Below, one piece after another: positions 6,832-17,800 of a stretch of DNA of 33,967 bases; the first letter of the stretch is position 1; the number at the start of each line of letters is the position of its first letter. Made by a program: the position numbers and the translations under genes. The stretch comes from a virus. Location of the stretch: positions 1 through 33,967 of IMG/VR virus record IMGVR_UViG_3300028025_004450; one strand, given 5' to 3'. The notes beneath the pieces are model-generated. The model was not told the DNA's origin. It saw only the letters and a program-made list of their open reading frames with translations, and ran no database searches.

Positions 6832-8208
6832 CTAACCACTCCCAAAACCAAATTTAAACTCTACGAAGTTAGTGGTGTTCTGTTGCTTTACTACAGGAAG
6901 AGCATCTACGTCTTGAATAGGAGAATATCCAGTTAGTCCATAAAGTGGATTAATTGATGAAACGTTTTCAAGCCTAAGAGCGTCAAGAGATACATAATAG
7001 TTTGAACTAGGAGTAGCTGTTCCAGTTGCAAAAACACTTGCATAAACTTTTACAGTAGAAACAGCACTCCAAGTAAAGCCAGGAGACTTTACAAGATCTC
7101 CAAGTGTTGTCTCTGCTACAATATATTTATTTTTACTAAAATCTGTTCCATAAGAGTCACCCTGAATTCTTTCAATTTCAAAGTTAGCATACTCAACTCC
7201 AGATGTTTCTTTTTCTGTTGAAACAAATTGAACAAGAAGCCTGACTGCGTTTGGAGGAGTAGGGTTTGGATAATTTGTAATTGGGCTTCCACCAGTTTTA
7301 TTTACAACTGAAAAAGCAAGCTTAAGCTTGTCTGTAGAAACATTAAGATCTAAGGCTAAAGAGGTTCCGTTAAGATGAATATGATTTCCAACAACAGTAA
7401 AGTCGTCTGCAATATCTGAATCGTTACCAACAATAAAAACAGAATTGTTTAAGAATCTTCCACGTTCGTGAAGCCTAACTCTGTCTGGGCTTGTAAAAAT
7501 TGTATTGTTAGAATTTGCTTGAAAAACTGGAATTTCTGAATTTGTTGTTGGCGATAGTGGGGTTAAAACATTTTCTCCATCATCCAATGATTTAGTAATA
7601 GTTTCAACTGCTCTTGAGCTTGTAGAGGTATGATGCTCCCAGTTTTCTTGAGTAGAAAAAGAATAAAGAATTTTGCTATCTGCAGATCCTGCCGATGGAT
7701 TTGCTGCTGCAGAATAGATTCCAATCTCACTAATTTCATATCTATCATCTGTTGGAAGCTCTGCAGTAAAAACAACATTAGAGATATCATCTTCTACAAC
7801 ATAACCACGAGAAATAATAGGAACTCTAAACATTTCAAAGTCTAAATTTTCTTTATATGAAGAATCGAGATATACAGTGCATCTTGTAGAATCCATACCA
7901 GTAGTATTAGCTACATTGGTTAATGAAACAAAAGTAAACGTTGACGCTTCAACACTTGTTATTGTACGATATCCATCAATATTTGCATTAGCTGTTCCAG
8001 AAATAGTTACGTTATCTCCAACAATAAAACCATGTACTACAGAGGTTGTAACTGTTGCAACTCCTGCAGTAGCAACCATAGCTGTAATGCCTACTGCTAA
8101 AGTATTTCTTGGCTTTGCTCCGCAACCAACAGCAATGTGAGAGGCATAGCTAGGTGTCTGACCAATTAAATATTTGGCAAGAATGGCTTTTCCATTATTT
8201 GTAATCAT
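6832..8208 (-). CDS. Minor tail / baseplate protein
   Basis: This 458-aa protein begins with MITNNGKAILAKYLIGQ, followed by SHIAVGCGAKP. This is a recurrent start among baseplate fibre-connector proteins of actinobacterial phages. Residues about 48-95 hold one copy of the short beta module (HGFIVGDNVTISGTANAN, STFTFVSL). A segment DDRYEISEIGIYSAA resembles the tail-collar-fibre N-terminal element that docks on the baseplate. The remainder is beta-rich and may form a carbohydrate-binding fold. The ribosome-binding site AGGAGA is good, and the ATG overlaps the stop of the preceding gene. Function is inferred from position and composition. Confidence 0.72.
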   Translation of the reverse strand: MITNNGKAILAKYLIGQTPSYASHIAVGCGAKPRNTLAVGITAMVATAGVATVTTSVVHGFIVGDNVTISGTANANIDGYRTITSVEASTFTFVSLTNVANTTGMDSTRCTVYLDSSYKENLDFEMFRVPIISRGYVVEDDISNVVFTAELPTDDRYEISEIGIYSAAANPSAGSADSKILYSFSTQENWEHHTSTSSRAVETITKSLDDGENVLTPLSPTTNSEIPVFQANSNNTIFTSPDRVRLHERGRFLNNSVFIVGNDSDIADDFTVVGNHIHLNGTSLALDLNVSTDKLKLAFSVVNKTGGSPITNYPNPTPPNAVRLLVQFVSTEKETSGVEYANFEIERIQGDSYGTDFSKNKYIVAETTLGDLVKSPGFTWSAVSTVKVYASVFATGTATPSSNYYVSLDALRLENVSSINPLYGLTGYSPIQDVDALPVVKQQNTTNFVEFKFGFGSG

Positions 8209-8987
8209 TATTCTCCTACTGTATATATTGTATCACTAAAGATAGTTGAAGAACTAATGATATCAACCTCTATCTGCTCTTCATCCAACATGTTGTCTAC
8301 TTCAATAATTAAATCACCAGTATAAGGCTCAAAATAAATTGTATTAACTGTTGCTTTGTATGGAGCTGTTACTGTTTTTGTAATAACAAAAGTATCTTTT
8401 GTTGGTGTATCAATAACTGAAACATTTGTAGCGTTATATTCTGTTGGTGTTATGCCAGAAATAGTAACCACATCAGAAACTGTAAGGCCATGATCTTGAA
8501 TTGTTGTATAGGTGACTTCGGCAATATCTGTTTGTCCTGCATTTGTAATTTGAATATACTCGTTTTTTGTTGTTGTAATTTTTGTATCTGTAATTGAACT
8601 AACTGTTTTAGTTAGCATATGATTGCTCACACTTAAATCATTTATTGGAATATGAGTATCTAAATTAATTTGATAGTTATCTAAATAAAACGCTGACTGA
8701 CCTGGTAGCTGAATAAGGTTATTTGAATTATACTGATTTGATGTATTTTCAATATCTGCAAGTAGCTGGTAAGAATTGTTTGTCCCATTAACAAGATCTG
8801 TTCTTGCAATGTTTATAATTTCTTGACCACCAATATCATCAAAGATAAGGTCTACCATTGTGTCAACAGGCAAGGCCTCTTCTCTTATAAGAATTAAGTC
8901 TGGAGTTGCTACCCTTGTAGATGGATCTTGTTTTGTAATCTTAATTTCTGGGGTAGGACTAGATGAGGATACTTCAAAGTCTGTCAT
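8208..8987 (-). CDS. Minor tail protein
   Basis: This 259-aa protein is beta-rich, with no transmembrane or catalytic motif. Residues about 153-205 are a copy of the short beta module (IQDHGLTVSDVVTISG, PTEYNATNVSVI, DTFVITKTV). The C-terminal strand set (GDLIIEVDNMLDEEQIEVDI) may be an attachment domain. It follows the giant hub gene directly, with the ribosome-binding site GCGAGGTAAAG, and is followed by an overlapping minor tail gene, so it is probably a baseplate component. No specific family is recognised. Confidence 0.7.
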   Translation of the reverse strand: MTDFEVSSSSPTPEIKITKQDPSTRVATPDLILIREEALPVDTMVDLIFDDIGGQEIINIARTDLVNGTNNSYQLLADIENTSNQYNSNNLIQLPGQSAFYLDNYQINLDTHIPINDLSVSNHMLTKTVSSITDTKITTTKNEYIQITNAGQTDIAEVTYTTIQDHGLTVSDVVTISGITPTEYNATNVSVIDTPTKDTFVITKTVTAPYKATVNTIYFEPYTGDLIIEVDNMLDEEQIEVDIISSSTIFSDTIYTVGE

Positions 8988-11900
8988 TTACTTTACCTCG
9001 CTTACATAGAGAACTGTGTCTGGTCCATTTACTGATCTTGAATATTCGATATCGTAAACAACAAATCTTGATCCAGATAGTGCAACCTGGTCTACGTTTG
9101 CATCTTTGCTTTTATAGTCTATTTCAACAATGTCTCCAAGTTGTATGTTTGGTAATCCAAAAACTTTTAATCCAACAGACTTTCTTGGTTTAAGAATTTT
9201 TGAAATCATCCAAGACATTAGGCTTTTAGCAGAATCGCTGTCTTGAATATATGGAGCGTTTAAGCTAAACTGTTTTTTACCATACATAAGTCTACTATTT
9301 TTAATATCCTGATAGTCTTGTTTTGCTTTTGTATATGAGCCAACATCGCTACCCTGCCCAATTTCAATATTTGAAAAATCTCCTGTATGTTCAAAATGTT
9401 CGTCAACAGTGTAGTTGTGCTGTGACTGTTGAGTAAACGTTGCTCCCTGGATTCTTAGATAGTTTCCAGAACCTTCATCAAGATTAAGAACCGTATCTGT
9501 ATTATTGAAAATAAGGAATTCTGCACCATATGCTCCTGCCATAAAACCAGAAACGGTATAGCCTTTTACATTATTAAATGTTGGTGAAAGCTTTGCGTAA
9601 AGTGCTGGATACGCCTTGTCATATTTAATATTAAAGTGAGCAGCTTCACGCATGATTGTTCCAAACTCATCAAAGTAAATATTGTATTGTGGTGGAACGG
9701 ATGGATTAATGCCAGACAAGTAGGTTGACTGTACTAGTCCATTCATTGCATATTTTTTAAATGATTCATTTACTGTTACTTCTTGGTCGCCAAACACGTT
9801 TGATAATGCTGGGGTGTCTATTTTTGTAGAAGTATTCTGACTATAATTATTAGCAACAGCATAGATATTTTCAAACATGCACCTGGCAGAGCCACGAACA
9901 AACATAGCCATATTATTATAAACTGGTAATGGATCTGGGTCATCTACTGTACTAATAAGCTTTCCATTCAGATATATGTAGAACCTTCTTGTTTTACCGC
10001 CAGCTCCTACCTGTTCATACTCCACAGCTATATCGTATACCGTTGGATTTTGTTGAGCCATAGATCTTTCTTGACCAACAAAGGTTCCATCATCAACAAT
10101 AATTTGTGTAGTTCCACCCCATAGCTTAACTGGAATTGCGTCTTCCCTTACATTAATATATGCAGTAGGTTTACCTTGAATTGCTGCATCACTTTGACTT
10201 GCTGTATTTGAAATTAAGTATGTAAAAGTTTTTGTAGTTGGTACGGTGGCAACTGTAAAAGATCCATCAAAGTTTGTAAGGGTAGTTCCATTATCAACAC
10301 CTCCTATAACAATAGGATCATTAACTTGAAATCCATGATCATTTATTGTAGTTATTGTTACAGTTCCTGAAGCTCTTGATACCGCTGAAATTGCAAGTCG
10401 ATTAATACTTCTTTGAACTAACTTATAAAAAATAACATTGTCAAATTGTTCACTAGTAAAATAGTTACTAATATTATTTTGCGTTAGTCCTATAAGCTCA
10501 AGGTAATATCCATTGTTTGTTTCTGGATTAAGCAATAGTCCAATTCCACCAGATCCACCAGAAACTGTTAGTGTTTTATCAATTTGAGTTCCTTCAGCAA
10601 CAGAATAATAAACAGAGCTTCCTGCTGGGCTTTGCTTGTCTTGTGTTCCATCAATTCTGCCAATAATTCTCATACGAGTTCCAAAATGCGAAAACTTGTC
10701 TGTTAATGGTTTATATACATAAGACAAAAAGTTAATCGGGTCTACTCCTAAAGTTGTAGAAGTTCCTGTTGGGAAAATTCCAGATGATGGACCAGTAAGA
10801 ACAAAAGCAGAAGATTGTATTGTTCCAGTTTGTGTTGAAAGAAAAGTGTTTGCCTGAGTCTCTGTTACTTTAGAGCTTGTCATAAAGTTTTTAATAACAC
10901 CAGTTCGTGATGCTTTTCTTGCCAAAATATTATTATTTTCGCTTACTCCTGCTGGACCAACAATTGTTGATGGAGTTGCTGGTGCTCTGTTTATTATTCT
11001 TATTGTATTTGTAATAAAGTCTCCAGTAACTGGATCTGTATAGTTATCAATAATAGGCTGCTTTAAAGGAGGGTCAATCACAATAATATCGTTTGCGTTT
11101 TCATTATTTGTAATTGACATAATTTTAGTATTGTTTGACTGAACTTCTCCAGTACCTTGATAAATTTCTACAAAATATCCAGGCTGCATATTTGTAGCAT
11201 CTTGAACTTCTATTTTGTCATTTAGGAATACGCTGCCGTCTTTTTTAGTAAATATATTTGAAATAAGAAAGTTCGTATTTCTTCCAAACAAATACTTAGA
11301 GTCCATTGCAACACCTTTTACTGGAGCTGTATTTGTTTTATTTGTCCAATAAGAATTAAGTCCTGCAGGATGACTTGTTACGACTGTTCCAAATTGTCCA
11401 CGACCATGCTTTGCCACTGCTCCAGCTTTTAGAGTGGTTACTCCATTTGCAACTTGATAGTTTGGCTCAGAAAATATTCTAACAAGTCCTGTTGGATAGA
11501 GCTTTCCGTTAAAAGGTATTTTAGAAAAATAGTTGTTGTATTCTTCTGCACTTGTAATCCATTGATTTCCTTGACCAGGAATATTGTATTGTACAGCATC
11601 ATACTTTATGATTTCTCCATTAGCAAAAAAGTATCCGTTGTAACGACTTATCCAATAAATACCCTCGCCAAAATTCATAGTATTGTTAATGACCTGTCCA
11701 CCCGAAACAGTTGGAAGACTAGAAGACAGCTCTGTGTTTAGTGGAATTGCGGACAAAGAATATGCTGACTGTCTTCCAACATCATCATTTTGAGATTTTG
11801 TTTTTTCAGTTCCTGCGACTTCCCAAAGAAGTACTGGCTTATATACCCAGGTTTGATCTTGGTCAACAAGGCTTGCTTGTTTTATTGAGCCATATGTTTT

Positions 11901-14165
11901 TTGAATATAACGAGTATTGTACGCAATAACACCATCATTAAAAATATTATTGTTTGAAGCACTAACAGCTACAATATTTGCCAATGCTGTACTTGGATTC
12001 TTCAAAGAAAGTGTGTGTGTTCCAGTTTGTGATCCACTTAAAGTTATTGCATTACCTCCAGATGTTGTAGACAACTTAAAAGTGTTTGCCGTAATGTCTC
12101 TTGCATAATATGTTGTTCCTGAAACAATTCCAGTTGGCAACGTACCTGTTGTGCTAATGGTTATCTGAGTGTTTAACGTTAAATTGTGTGACTTTGAAGT
12201 AAAAGTAGAAGTTGATATGTTCACTGTTAACGGTTTTGCATTAAAAGAGTTTTTGATTATTCCTTTTTGACCATAGTCTACAGATCCTCTAAGAACCAAG
12301 TCTGTAGCTCTTTCGGCTTCAGTTGGCATAATGTAATTTTTACTCATTAAAACAAAGTTATTATACTCATCAAAGAACATTGATGTTTGAGTTGATACAG
12401 CAATATCTTGAAGAATTTCAGCAACGCTTTTATCTGGTGGCACAAAGAAAAAAGGAATTATTGGCTCTGTGTTTTCAAGAGGGTTACGCTTAAAAGTGTA
12501 GTTAGAAAAACCTATTGAATCAAGCAATAGAGATACGGCATAACTTACAGAAGTATTTTGAATAAGAACTTGTGGTGCAATCGTTGACTCAAAATAAAAG
12601 AAAAGATCTCTAAGTGGAATTGAGACTGCTCTTGTTTCTTTATCTATCTGTGGGAAGCCGTCTGCATATAGTGTTTTAATTGGAATATAATAGTCAGACC
12701 TAGAAACAATTATGTCATTATCATAAATTGGCACATCTACAATACCCTCGTAAAATTTTACTTGTATGTTTTTTGACAAAGTATAGCTAGACAAAATGCT
12801 ATCTGGATTGTTTTCATTAAAGGCATTTTGATAATCGAATAGACTTAAAGATCCGTTAGATGCCAATAGCTGTCCTACTGGCATACCTGTAGAGCCAAGA
12901 TCAGAAGCTGTTTTTTTAACTGAATAACTAGTGGTCATATCTGAAAGATCTGCACAAAGTCTTGGAGACAACTCAATAAGATCAAACGAGCAATCGTTTT
13001 GATTCATAGTTTCTACAACAAGTCTAAGACCACAAATTTTTTCAAACTCTCTATACTTAGTTTTTCCTGCATCAGAGTAACTTGGGGTATCTACAAGTTC
13101 TGTTATTACTCCAAGTAAATCAGTGAGGCTATCTGTTTTTTTGTACCAACCATATTGTGGGGTAAATGAAGTATAGCCAAGATATGCACCGTTTCCAGTA
13201 TAGACATAGTATAGTCCAATGTCTGTTTCAGATGATGTAACAAGATAAGACGAGCCAACTTCTGGAGTTACTGGCAATAGCTCTCTGGCTGAATATTGAC
13301 CTTTAATTTTAAAAATTGAAGAGTATTCGTTAGGAACAATTAATCCATAAGCAAGTTCCAGGTAGCCATCTTGTTCAATGATGTTAGGGTCGTCTGCAGA
13401 GTAAGCATCTTTCCATGTATAAATGTCTCCATTTTTTTCAAGGTATTGAAGAGTCCATGTCCTAGGCACTGTCTTGTTGTTGTCTCCAAAAAATGGATCA
13501 GAGTATGAACCAGAGTTGTCATAGAATGTCCCTAAGTTAGTGCTTCCAACATTAGTCTGAACTTTAATTATAATTCTATTTGTAGGCAATTCATTTTTAT
13601 AAACAACAAAAGGAACAGTGTCGTCAATGGTATATTCGTTAGCATTGAATTTTGAAATTCCCCTTTCAATTCCAGACTCTACTCTGTAAGAAGTCCAATA
13701 TTTAAATAGGTCATTTTTGTGTCCCATATAATATCTTGGACGACTACCCATATCTTTGTTGTCAAAATGAGTGTATCTGTTATCAAAATAACGAAGCTTG
13801 TTAATTCCTGAACGTGGTCTAAACCTAGCAAAACAATCTTCTAGGGAATATAGAAGTCTTTCTTTTTCTTTTACAGATGTAAAAGTAAGTGGTGTTACAT
13901 TATCGTCAGCCAAGCCACCATCAATAGTTGTGTCAGAATATGTTGCATTAGCTATTGCTGGAATTTCTGCTCCTGTATAACTAAATGTAGTAGGTAAAGT
14001 CTTATAGTCAGAATCGTCTTCTGTTGGACGGTATCTAAAGTTTCCAATTTTATGAATATTGTCTGGATTATTCATATTCCATTCTGCAAGAACTACAGAC
14101 CTAATATTAATATTTGCAGAAGTTTCTAGGTGATTACTTAGTTCTGAGTTTTCGCTATCAAACAT
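8988..14165 (-). CDS. Giant baseplate hub / Tal-like minor tail protein
   Basis: This 1725-aa protein sits one gene after the Dit-position protein, where siphoviruses encode the hub or tail-associated (Tal) protein. The N-terminal ~600 residues look like the conserved hub region; a segment near 590-620 (PPDKSVAEILQDIAVSTQ then MFFDEYNNFVLM) resembles gp27/Tal-type hub domains. Residues about 645-720 hold a divergent long beta module (GTLPTGIVSGTTYYARDI, NTFKLST). Residues about 1160-1440 look like a concanavalin/LamG-type sandwich (FYIYLNGKLIS, MAMFVRGSARCMFENIYAV) interrupted at about 1264-1317 by a short beta module. The C-terminus (LGDIVEIDYKSKDANVDQ) resembles the hub closing domain. No lytic catalytic motif was identified. 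Confidence 0.82.
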   Translation of the reverse strand: MFDSENSELSNHLETSANINIRSVVLAEWNMNNPDNIHKIGNFRYRPTEDDSDYKTLPTTFSYTGAEIPAIANATYSDTTIDGGLADDNVTPLTFTSVKEKERLLYSLEDCFARFRPRSGINKLRYFDNRYTHFDNKDMGSRPRYYMGHKNDLFKYWTSYRVESGIERGISKFNANEYTIDDTVPFVVYKNELPTNRIIIKVQTNVGSTNLGTFYDNSGSYSDPFFGDNNKTVPRTWTLQYLEKNGDIYTWKDAYSADDPNIIEQDGYLELAYGLIVPNEYSSIFKIKGQYSARELLPVTPEVGSSYLVTSSETDIGLYYVYTGNGAYLGYTSFTPQYGWYKKTDSLTDLLGVITELVDTPSYSDAGKTKYREFEKICGLRLVVETMNQNDCSFDLIELSPRLCADLSDMTTSYSVKKTASDLGSTGMPVGQLLASNGSLSLFDYQNAFNENNPDSILSSYTLSKNIQVKFYEGIVDVPIYDNDIIVSRSDYYIPIKTLYADGFPQIDKETRAVSIPLRDLFFYFESTIAPQVLIQNTSVSYAVSLLLDSIGFSNYTFKRNPLENTEPIIPFFFVPPDKSVAEILQDIAVSTQTSMFFDEYNNFVLMSKNYIMPTEAERATDLVLRGSVDYGQKGIIKNSFNAKPLTVNISTSTFTSKSHNLTLNTQITISTTGTLPTGIVSGTTYYARDITANTFKLSTTSGGNAITLSGSQTGTHTLSLKNPSTALANIVAVSASNNNIFNDGVIAYNTRYIQKTYGSIKQASLVDQDQTWVYKPVLLWEVAGTEKTKSQNDDVGRQSAYSLSAIPLNTELSSSLPTVSGGQVINNTMNFGEGIYWISRYNGYFFANGEIIKYDAVQYNIPGQGNQWITSAEEYNNYFSKIPFNGKLYPTGLVRIFSEPNYQVANGVTTLKAGAVAKHGRGQFGTVVTSHPAGLNSYWTNKTNTAPVKGVAMDSKYLFGRNTNFLISNIFTKKDGSVFLNDKIEVQDATNMQPGYFVEIYQGTGEVQSNNTKIMSITNNENANDIIVIDPPLKQPIIDNYTDPVTGDFITNTIRIINRAPATPSTIVGPAGVSENNNILARKASRTGVIKNFMTSSKVTETQANTFLSTQTGTIQSSAFVLTGPSSGIFPTGTSTTLGVDPINFLSYVYKPLTDKFSHFGTRMRIIGRIDGTQDKQSPAGSSVYYSVAEGTQIDKTLTVSGGSGGIGLLLNPETNNGYYLELIGLTQNNISNYFTSEQFDNVIFYKLVQRSINRLAISAVSRASGTVTITTINDHGFQVNDPIVIGGVDNGTTLTNFDGSFTVATVPTTKTFTYLISNTASQSDAAIQGKPTAYINVREDAIPVKLWGGTTQIIVDDGTFVGQERSMAQQNPTVYDIAVEYEQVGAGGKTRRFYIYLNGKLISTVDDPDPLPVYNNMAMFVRGSARCMFENIYAVANNYSQNTSTKIDTPALSNVFGDQEVTVNESFKKYAMNGLVQSTYLSGINPSVPPQYNIYFDEFGTIMREAAHFNIKYDKAYPALYAKLSPTFNNVKGYTVSGFMAGAYGAEFLIFNNTDTVLNLDEGSGNYLRIQGATFTQQSQHNYTVDEHFEHTGDFSNIEIGQGSDVGSYTKAKQDYQDIKNSRLMYGKKQFSLNAPYIQDSDSAKSLMSWMISKILKPRKSVGLKVFGLPNIQLGDIVEIDYKSKDANVDQVALSGSRFVVYDIEYSRSVNGPDTVLYVSEVK

Positions 14166-14810
14166 TTAAACCTCTTCCAATGAAAGAGATACATTCCAAA
14201 AGTCAAAATTAGTTGCTCCACGTTTTTCAATGGTATAAGAAAAATCTGAAAAGAACACTTCTACAATTTCGTTATACTTTAAAAGGTTTCCATAATCTGC
14301 GGTAGTCTTTCCAAAATTATCATACTTGTCATATGCGAGGTATACCCAAAAAGATCCAGTATAGTTTTCATACCAATCTAAAAGCTCTACACCCCCAGCT
14401 CCACCATCAGAAGTATGAGAAACACCACCATCAATAGCAACACCGCTAGAGTTAAAGGTTGGATTTACATCAAATGCTCTTGAAGGAAGTCTTTGCCAAG
14501 AAGTAGAAATACCCAGCTTGTCTGCAACATGATATGAACGCATACGACCATTAACAGTTCTTTCCCTCTTTTCAATACGACTTGGCTTAATATCAATTGG
14601 TTGCCTATTATCATCTGATAAAATTAAAAACTCGTCTGCACCAGTAGAATAACCAGAAGAGTTAATTTCCTGGCCAAGAGGAATATAAAATTTATTCGTT
14701 GCGTCTCCTGGCTCTTCAACAATAGTCCCAGGGTTATTTGCAAAAAGCATTGCTTGGGGTCTACTGTATTGTTTACGACCTTGCATGTAAGCATAACTGT
14801 TAGCTACCAT
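14166..14810 (-). CDS. Distal tail (Dit-position) protein
   Basis: This 214-aa protein lies between tape measure and hub, which is the Dit position in siphoviruses. Dit forms the ring joining tail tube and baseplate. The sequence is beta-rich, with RERTVNGRMRSYHVADKLG in the middle and a C-terminal FDFWNVSLSLEEV strand of the kind that pairs in ring-forming tail proteins. Its ATG overlaps the tape measure stop (TAATG), and the hub begins directly at its stop, so all three are translationally linked. It was assigned mainly by gene order. Confidence 0.72.
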   Translation of the reverse strand: MVANSYAYMQGRKQYSRPQAMLFANNPGTIVEEPGDATNKFYIPLGQEINSSGYSTGADEFLILSDDNRQPIDIKPSRIEKRERTVNGRMRSYHVADKLGISTSWQRLPSRAFDVNPTFNSSGVAIDGGVSHTSDGGAGGVELLDWYENYTGSFWVYLAYDKYDNFGKTTADYGNLLKYNEIVEVFFSDFSYTIEKRGATNFDFWNVSLSLEEV

Positions 14811-17800
14811 TAAAACCTATTGCTCCTAATTCTTTGTGCATCAACCTGTTTGATCTGTGCAAGTACTGTGTTTGCAATTTCTCTTGGGTTTGCATTAGTA
14901 CTTGCATTAACGCTAATACTATAATTATACACTGAATCAAATCTGTTGTTTGAGTTTCTGTCATACCCTCGATTTAGTTCTGCCAGTCTACCTGCACCAA
15001 GCTTATCTACTGCAGGTTTGCTCATTACAAATTCTCCTGCGGTAAGCATAGCAGGAATTGTGTCAGTCCCCTTTGCAAGCATATTTGCAATACCACCCAT
15101 AGCCATATAAGGGACCATGCCTCCACTATTCATATATGACATCATTCCACCCTTTTTCATGTATGAAACGAGTCCGCCCTTTGAGTAATAAGTGTCAACA
15201 ATGGCTTGCACAGCAGCGTAGTCGGCCCCAAGAGCATTTCTTCTTGCTTGACCGTTGCCAAACTCTCCACGCATAACTCTTTGAGCCATATCATTTAACC
15301 AAGCAGCACTACGACCTGTTGCGGCAGGTGCAGGTGGTGGAGCAGGTGGTGGGGGAGGAGGAGTATAAACACTTTGAACAGTAGCTCCAGCTAGTGCAGC
15401 TCCAAGTTGAGTCGCAATAGAAAGTGCTTGTCTCATTGACTCTTGGAATTCGTAAGTCTTAGTATTAGCAAGTTCAAGACTTGCGTTTATAGAGTTCCAT
15501 TCATCTTTTGTTTTTCCAAGAACTACAAGAGCATCAATTTGATCCTGTTGCATTCTATCAAGAAGCTCCATTTGACGCTGAGCAGGTTCAACTCTTTTTT
15601 CTTCAATTTCAAGAATTTGTGCTTTAAGGTCACGAATCTTTTCTTCAATCTGTTCTCTTGTTAGACCACTTGTTCCAGTAAGACCTTCAATTTCTGCTTT
15701 TCTTGCTTCGTCAAGAGCAGTTCTTTGATCTGCAATTGAGTTTAAAGATCCCTGGGCTTGCATGTCTTGTGCTGCTCTAGCAGCTGCTGCAATATCACCA
15801 GTAGACAAAGCATTCGCAAGTCCAAGTTGTGATTTTTGCTGAGAAATAATTCTGTCATTAATTCTAGAAACTTCGTTAAGAGCTTTTGCTTTTTCATCAT
15901 AAGCTTTATTAATTTCAAATTCTTTGGCAGCAATTCTTTGAAGATCTGCATCTAAATCATCAAGACCACCAGCTCTATTTTGAATATCAGATATGGCTCT
16001 TTGTCCTGCTTCAACAATGTCTTTGAGTGGATCTTTTTGAACTTTAAAGTTTAGCTCAATTACGTTTTGTTGTGCAGAAAATGCTGCAGCTGCATTGCTC
16101 ATACCCTTTTGCCAAATATCTTGAAGCCCAGGAATCGTAACTTTATTAATATTAAACTCATAAGTTTTTGCATTTTGTGCATCAATTAATGCTTGATTAA
16201 GTGCAGCTGGATCCAGTGTTGGTGTCATATATAGTCTTGCTGCATCAGCATTTTGAAGCAAGAATGTTTTTTGAGTGTCTGTAAGGGTTTTATCTGCTGC
16301 TAGTTTAGCTGCAAGAGCATTCTTGTCCTTAGTCTCCATTAATGAATTAGAAACGCTTTGAGCTGCTGCCAAGTCTTTTGTTGCTTTTTCAGCTTCCCTA
16401 GTTTTAGCAACAAGTTCAGCAAGCTGTTCAGTACTTGCCTCACGAGCAATAAGGGCTGCATCTTCCGCATTACTTGCAATTGCATATGCATCTGCAAGGC
16501 TTAGGCCAGCTGCCACAAGTTTTCTAACTGCAGATGTTTGGTCACCGATTGCCGTAATTCGTTTTTGTTGGTCTGCAATAACATCAACAACTGTTCTTGG
16601 TGGAGGCTCTGGGCTTCCACCACCTCCTCCTCCTGATGTATCTCCTGTGTCATCATCACCTGTGTCACTTACATCTGTGTCGTCTGTGCTTGTTGTAATA
16701 GATGTTTGAGCTTCACTTGCAGCAAAGTCTACAATGCTTTTACCCTTATTTGTCTCTAACCATTTTAGATACGCAGGATTATTTTTATCACCAGTTGTAG
16801 TAAAGTTAGTTGTAAAGTTCATAGCAAACGATGCCTGATCTTTTTCTGGAATTGCATCCCATTTAGCTTTAAGTTCTTGAAATTCTGCTGAAGCTGTGTC
16901 GATACCATTTGTGTCTGCTAAAAATTGAAGGCTAATTTTTGGTTGTTTCTTTAAATCATTTACCCTCTTATTTATTAATCTTAAGGTTGCACCAGACTTA
17001 TCTTTCATAACAGTTTCAAGTTGAAGTCTACGAATTTTTGGATCACTGTTGGCTTTGCTAATTTGAGTTAATGAATTTGTAATTGCTTGTTGACCTGCTT
17101 TATCTTGCTTAACAAATACATCGGTTTGGAATTTTTGAACCATTTCTGGATTGTCTGTAAATTGACTATATACACTAGAAAGATCAGCATACTGTGCTGG
17201 ATCCATATTAATTTGAAGATCAAGCATTTGCTGAATTGACTCTGTGCTACCACCAAAAATTTTCATCATGTTTGCCATTGTTGCTGGGTCTAGACCTGTA
17301 TCGCTTCCAAGATTAACAAGCAGTTGAGCTTCTTGAGTCTGTGTCGCATTTGCGTTTCCGATAATATTGTTTGCTACATTTGAAGCATTTTGCTGTTGTC
17401 CAGTATCTCCCTCATATCGTCCTGCAATATTTTGCTTAAAACCTTCAACCATTGCATCATTTCTGCCCTTGTCAAGTTGTGGGGTAACTGTTGCCACTTG
17501 TCCATATAGCTCTTGTTGTTTTGCAATAATTCCAGATGTATCTTCTCCTGGCTTTGCTGAAGCAAGGGCTTGCTGAATAGAGCTTAGCTGTGAACTAAAT
17601 GCCTGTGCATATGTTGCACCTTCATATCCTACTGCTCCTGCTGAAGTAGTCCCTACGTTTGCACCACTTTGAACAACCTTTCCACTTGCATCTGTATATG
17701 TAGATACAGACCCCTTTATTCCAACAACAGTAGATTTTTTGCCGACTAGATTACCTTCTGAATCATAGAACTCTTGCCCAAGGCCATCTTTCTTTGTTTT

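Noticed and set aside
15185-15305. Endolysin, because of the CW_7-like motif
   Set aside because: The motif is part of the continuous tape measure frame and no muramidase or amidase domain is adjacent.
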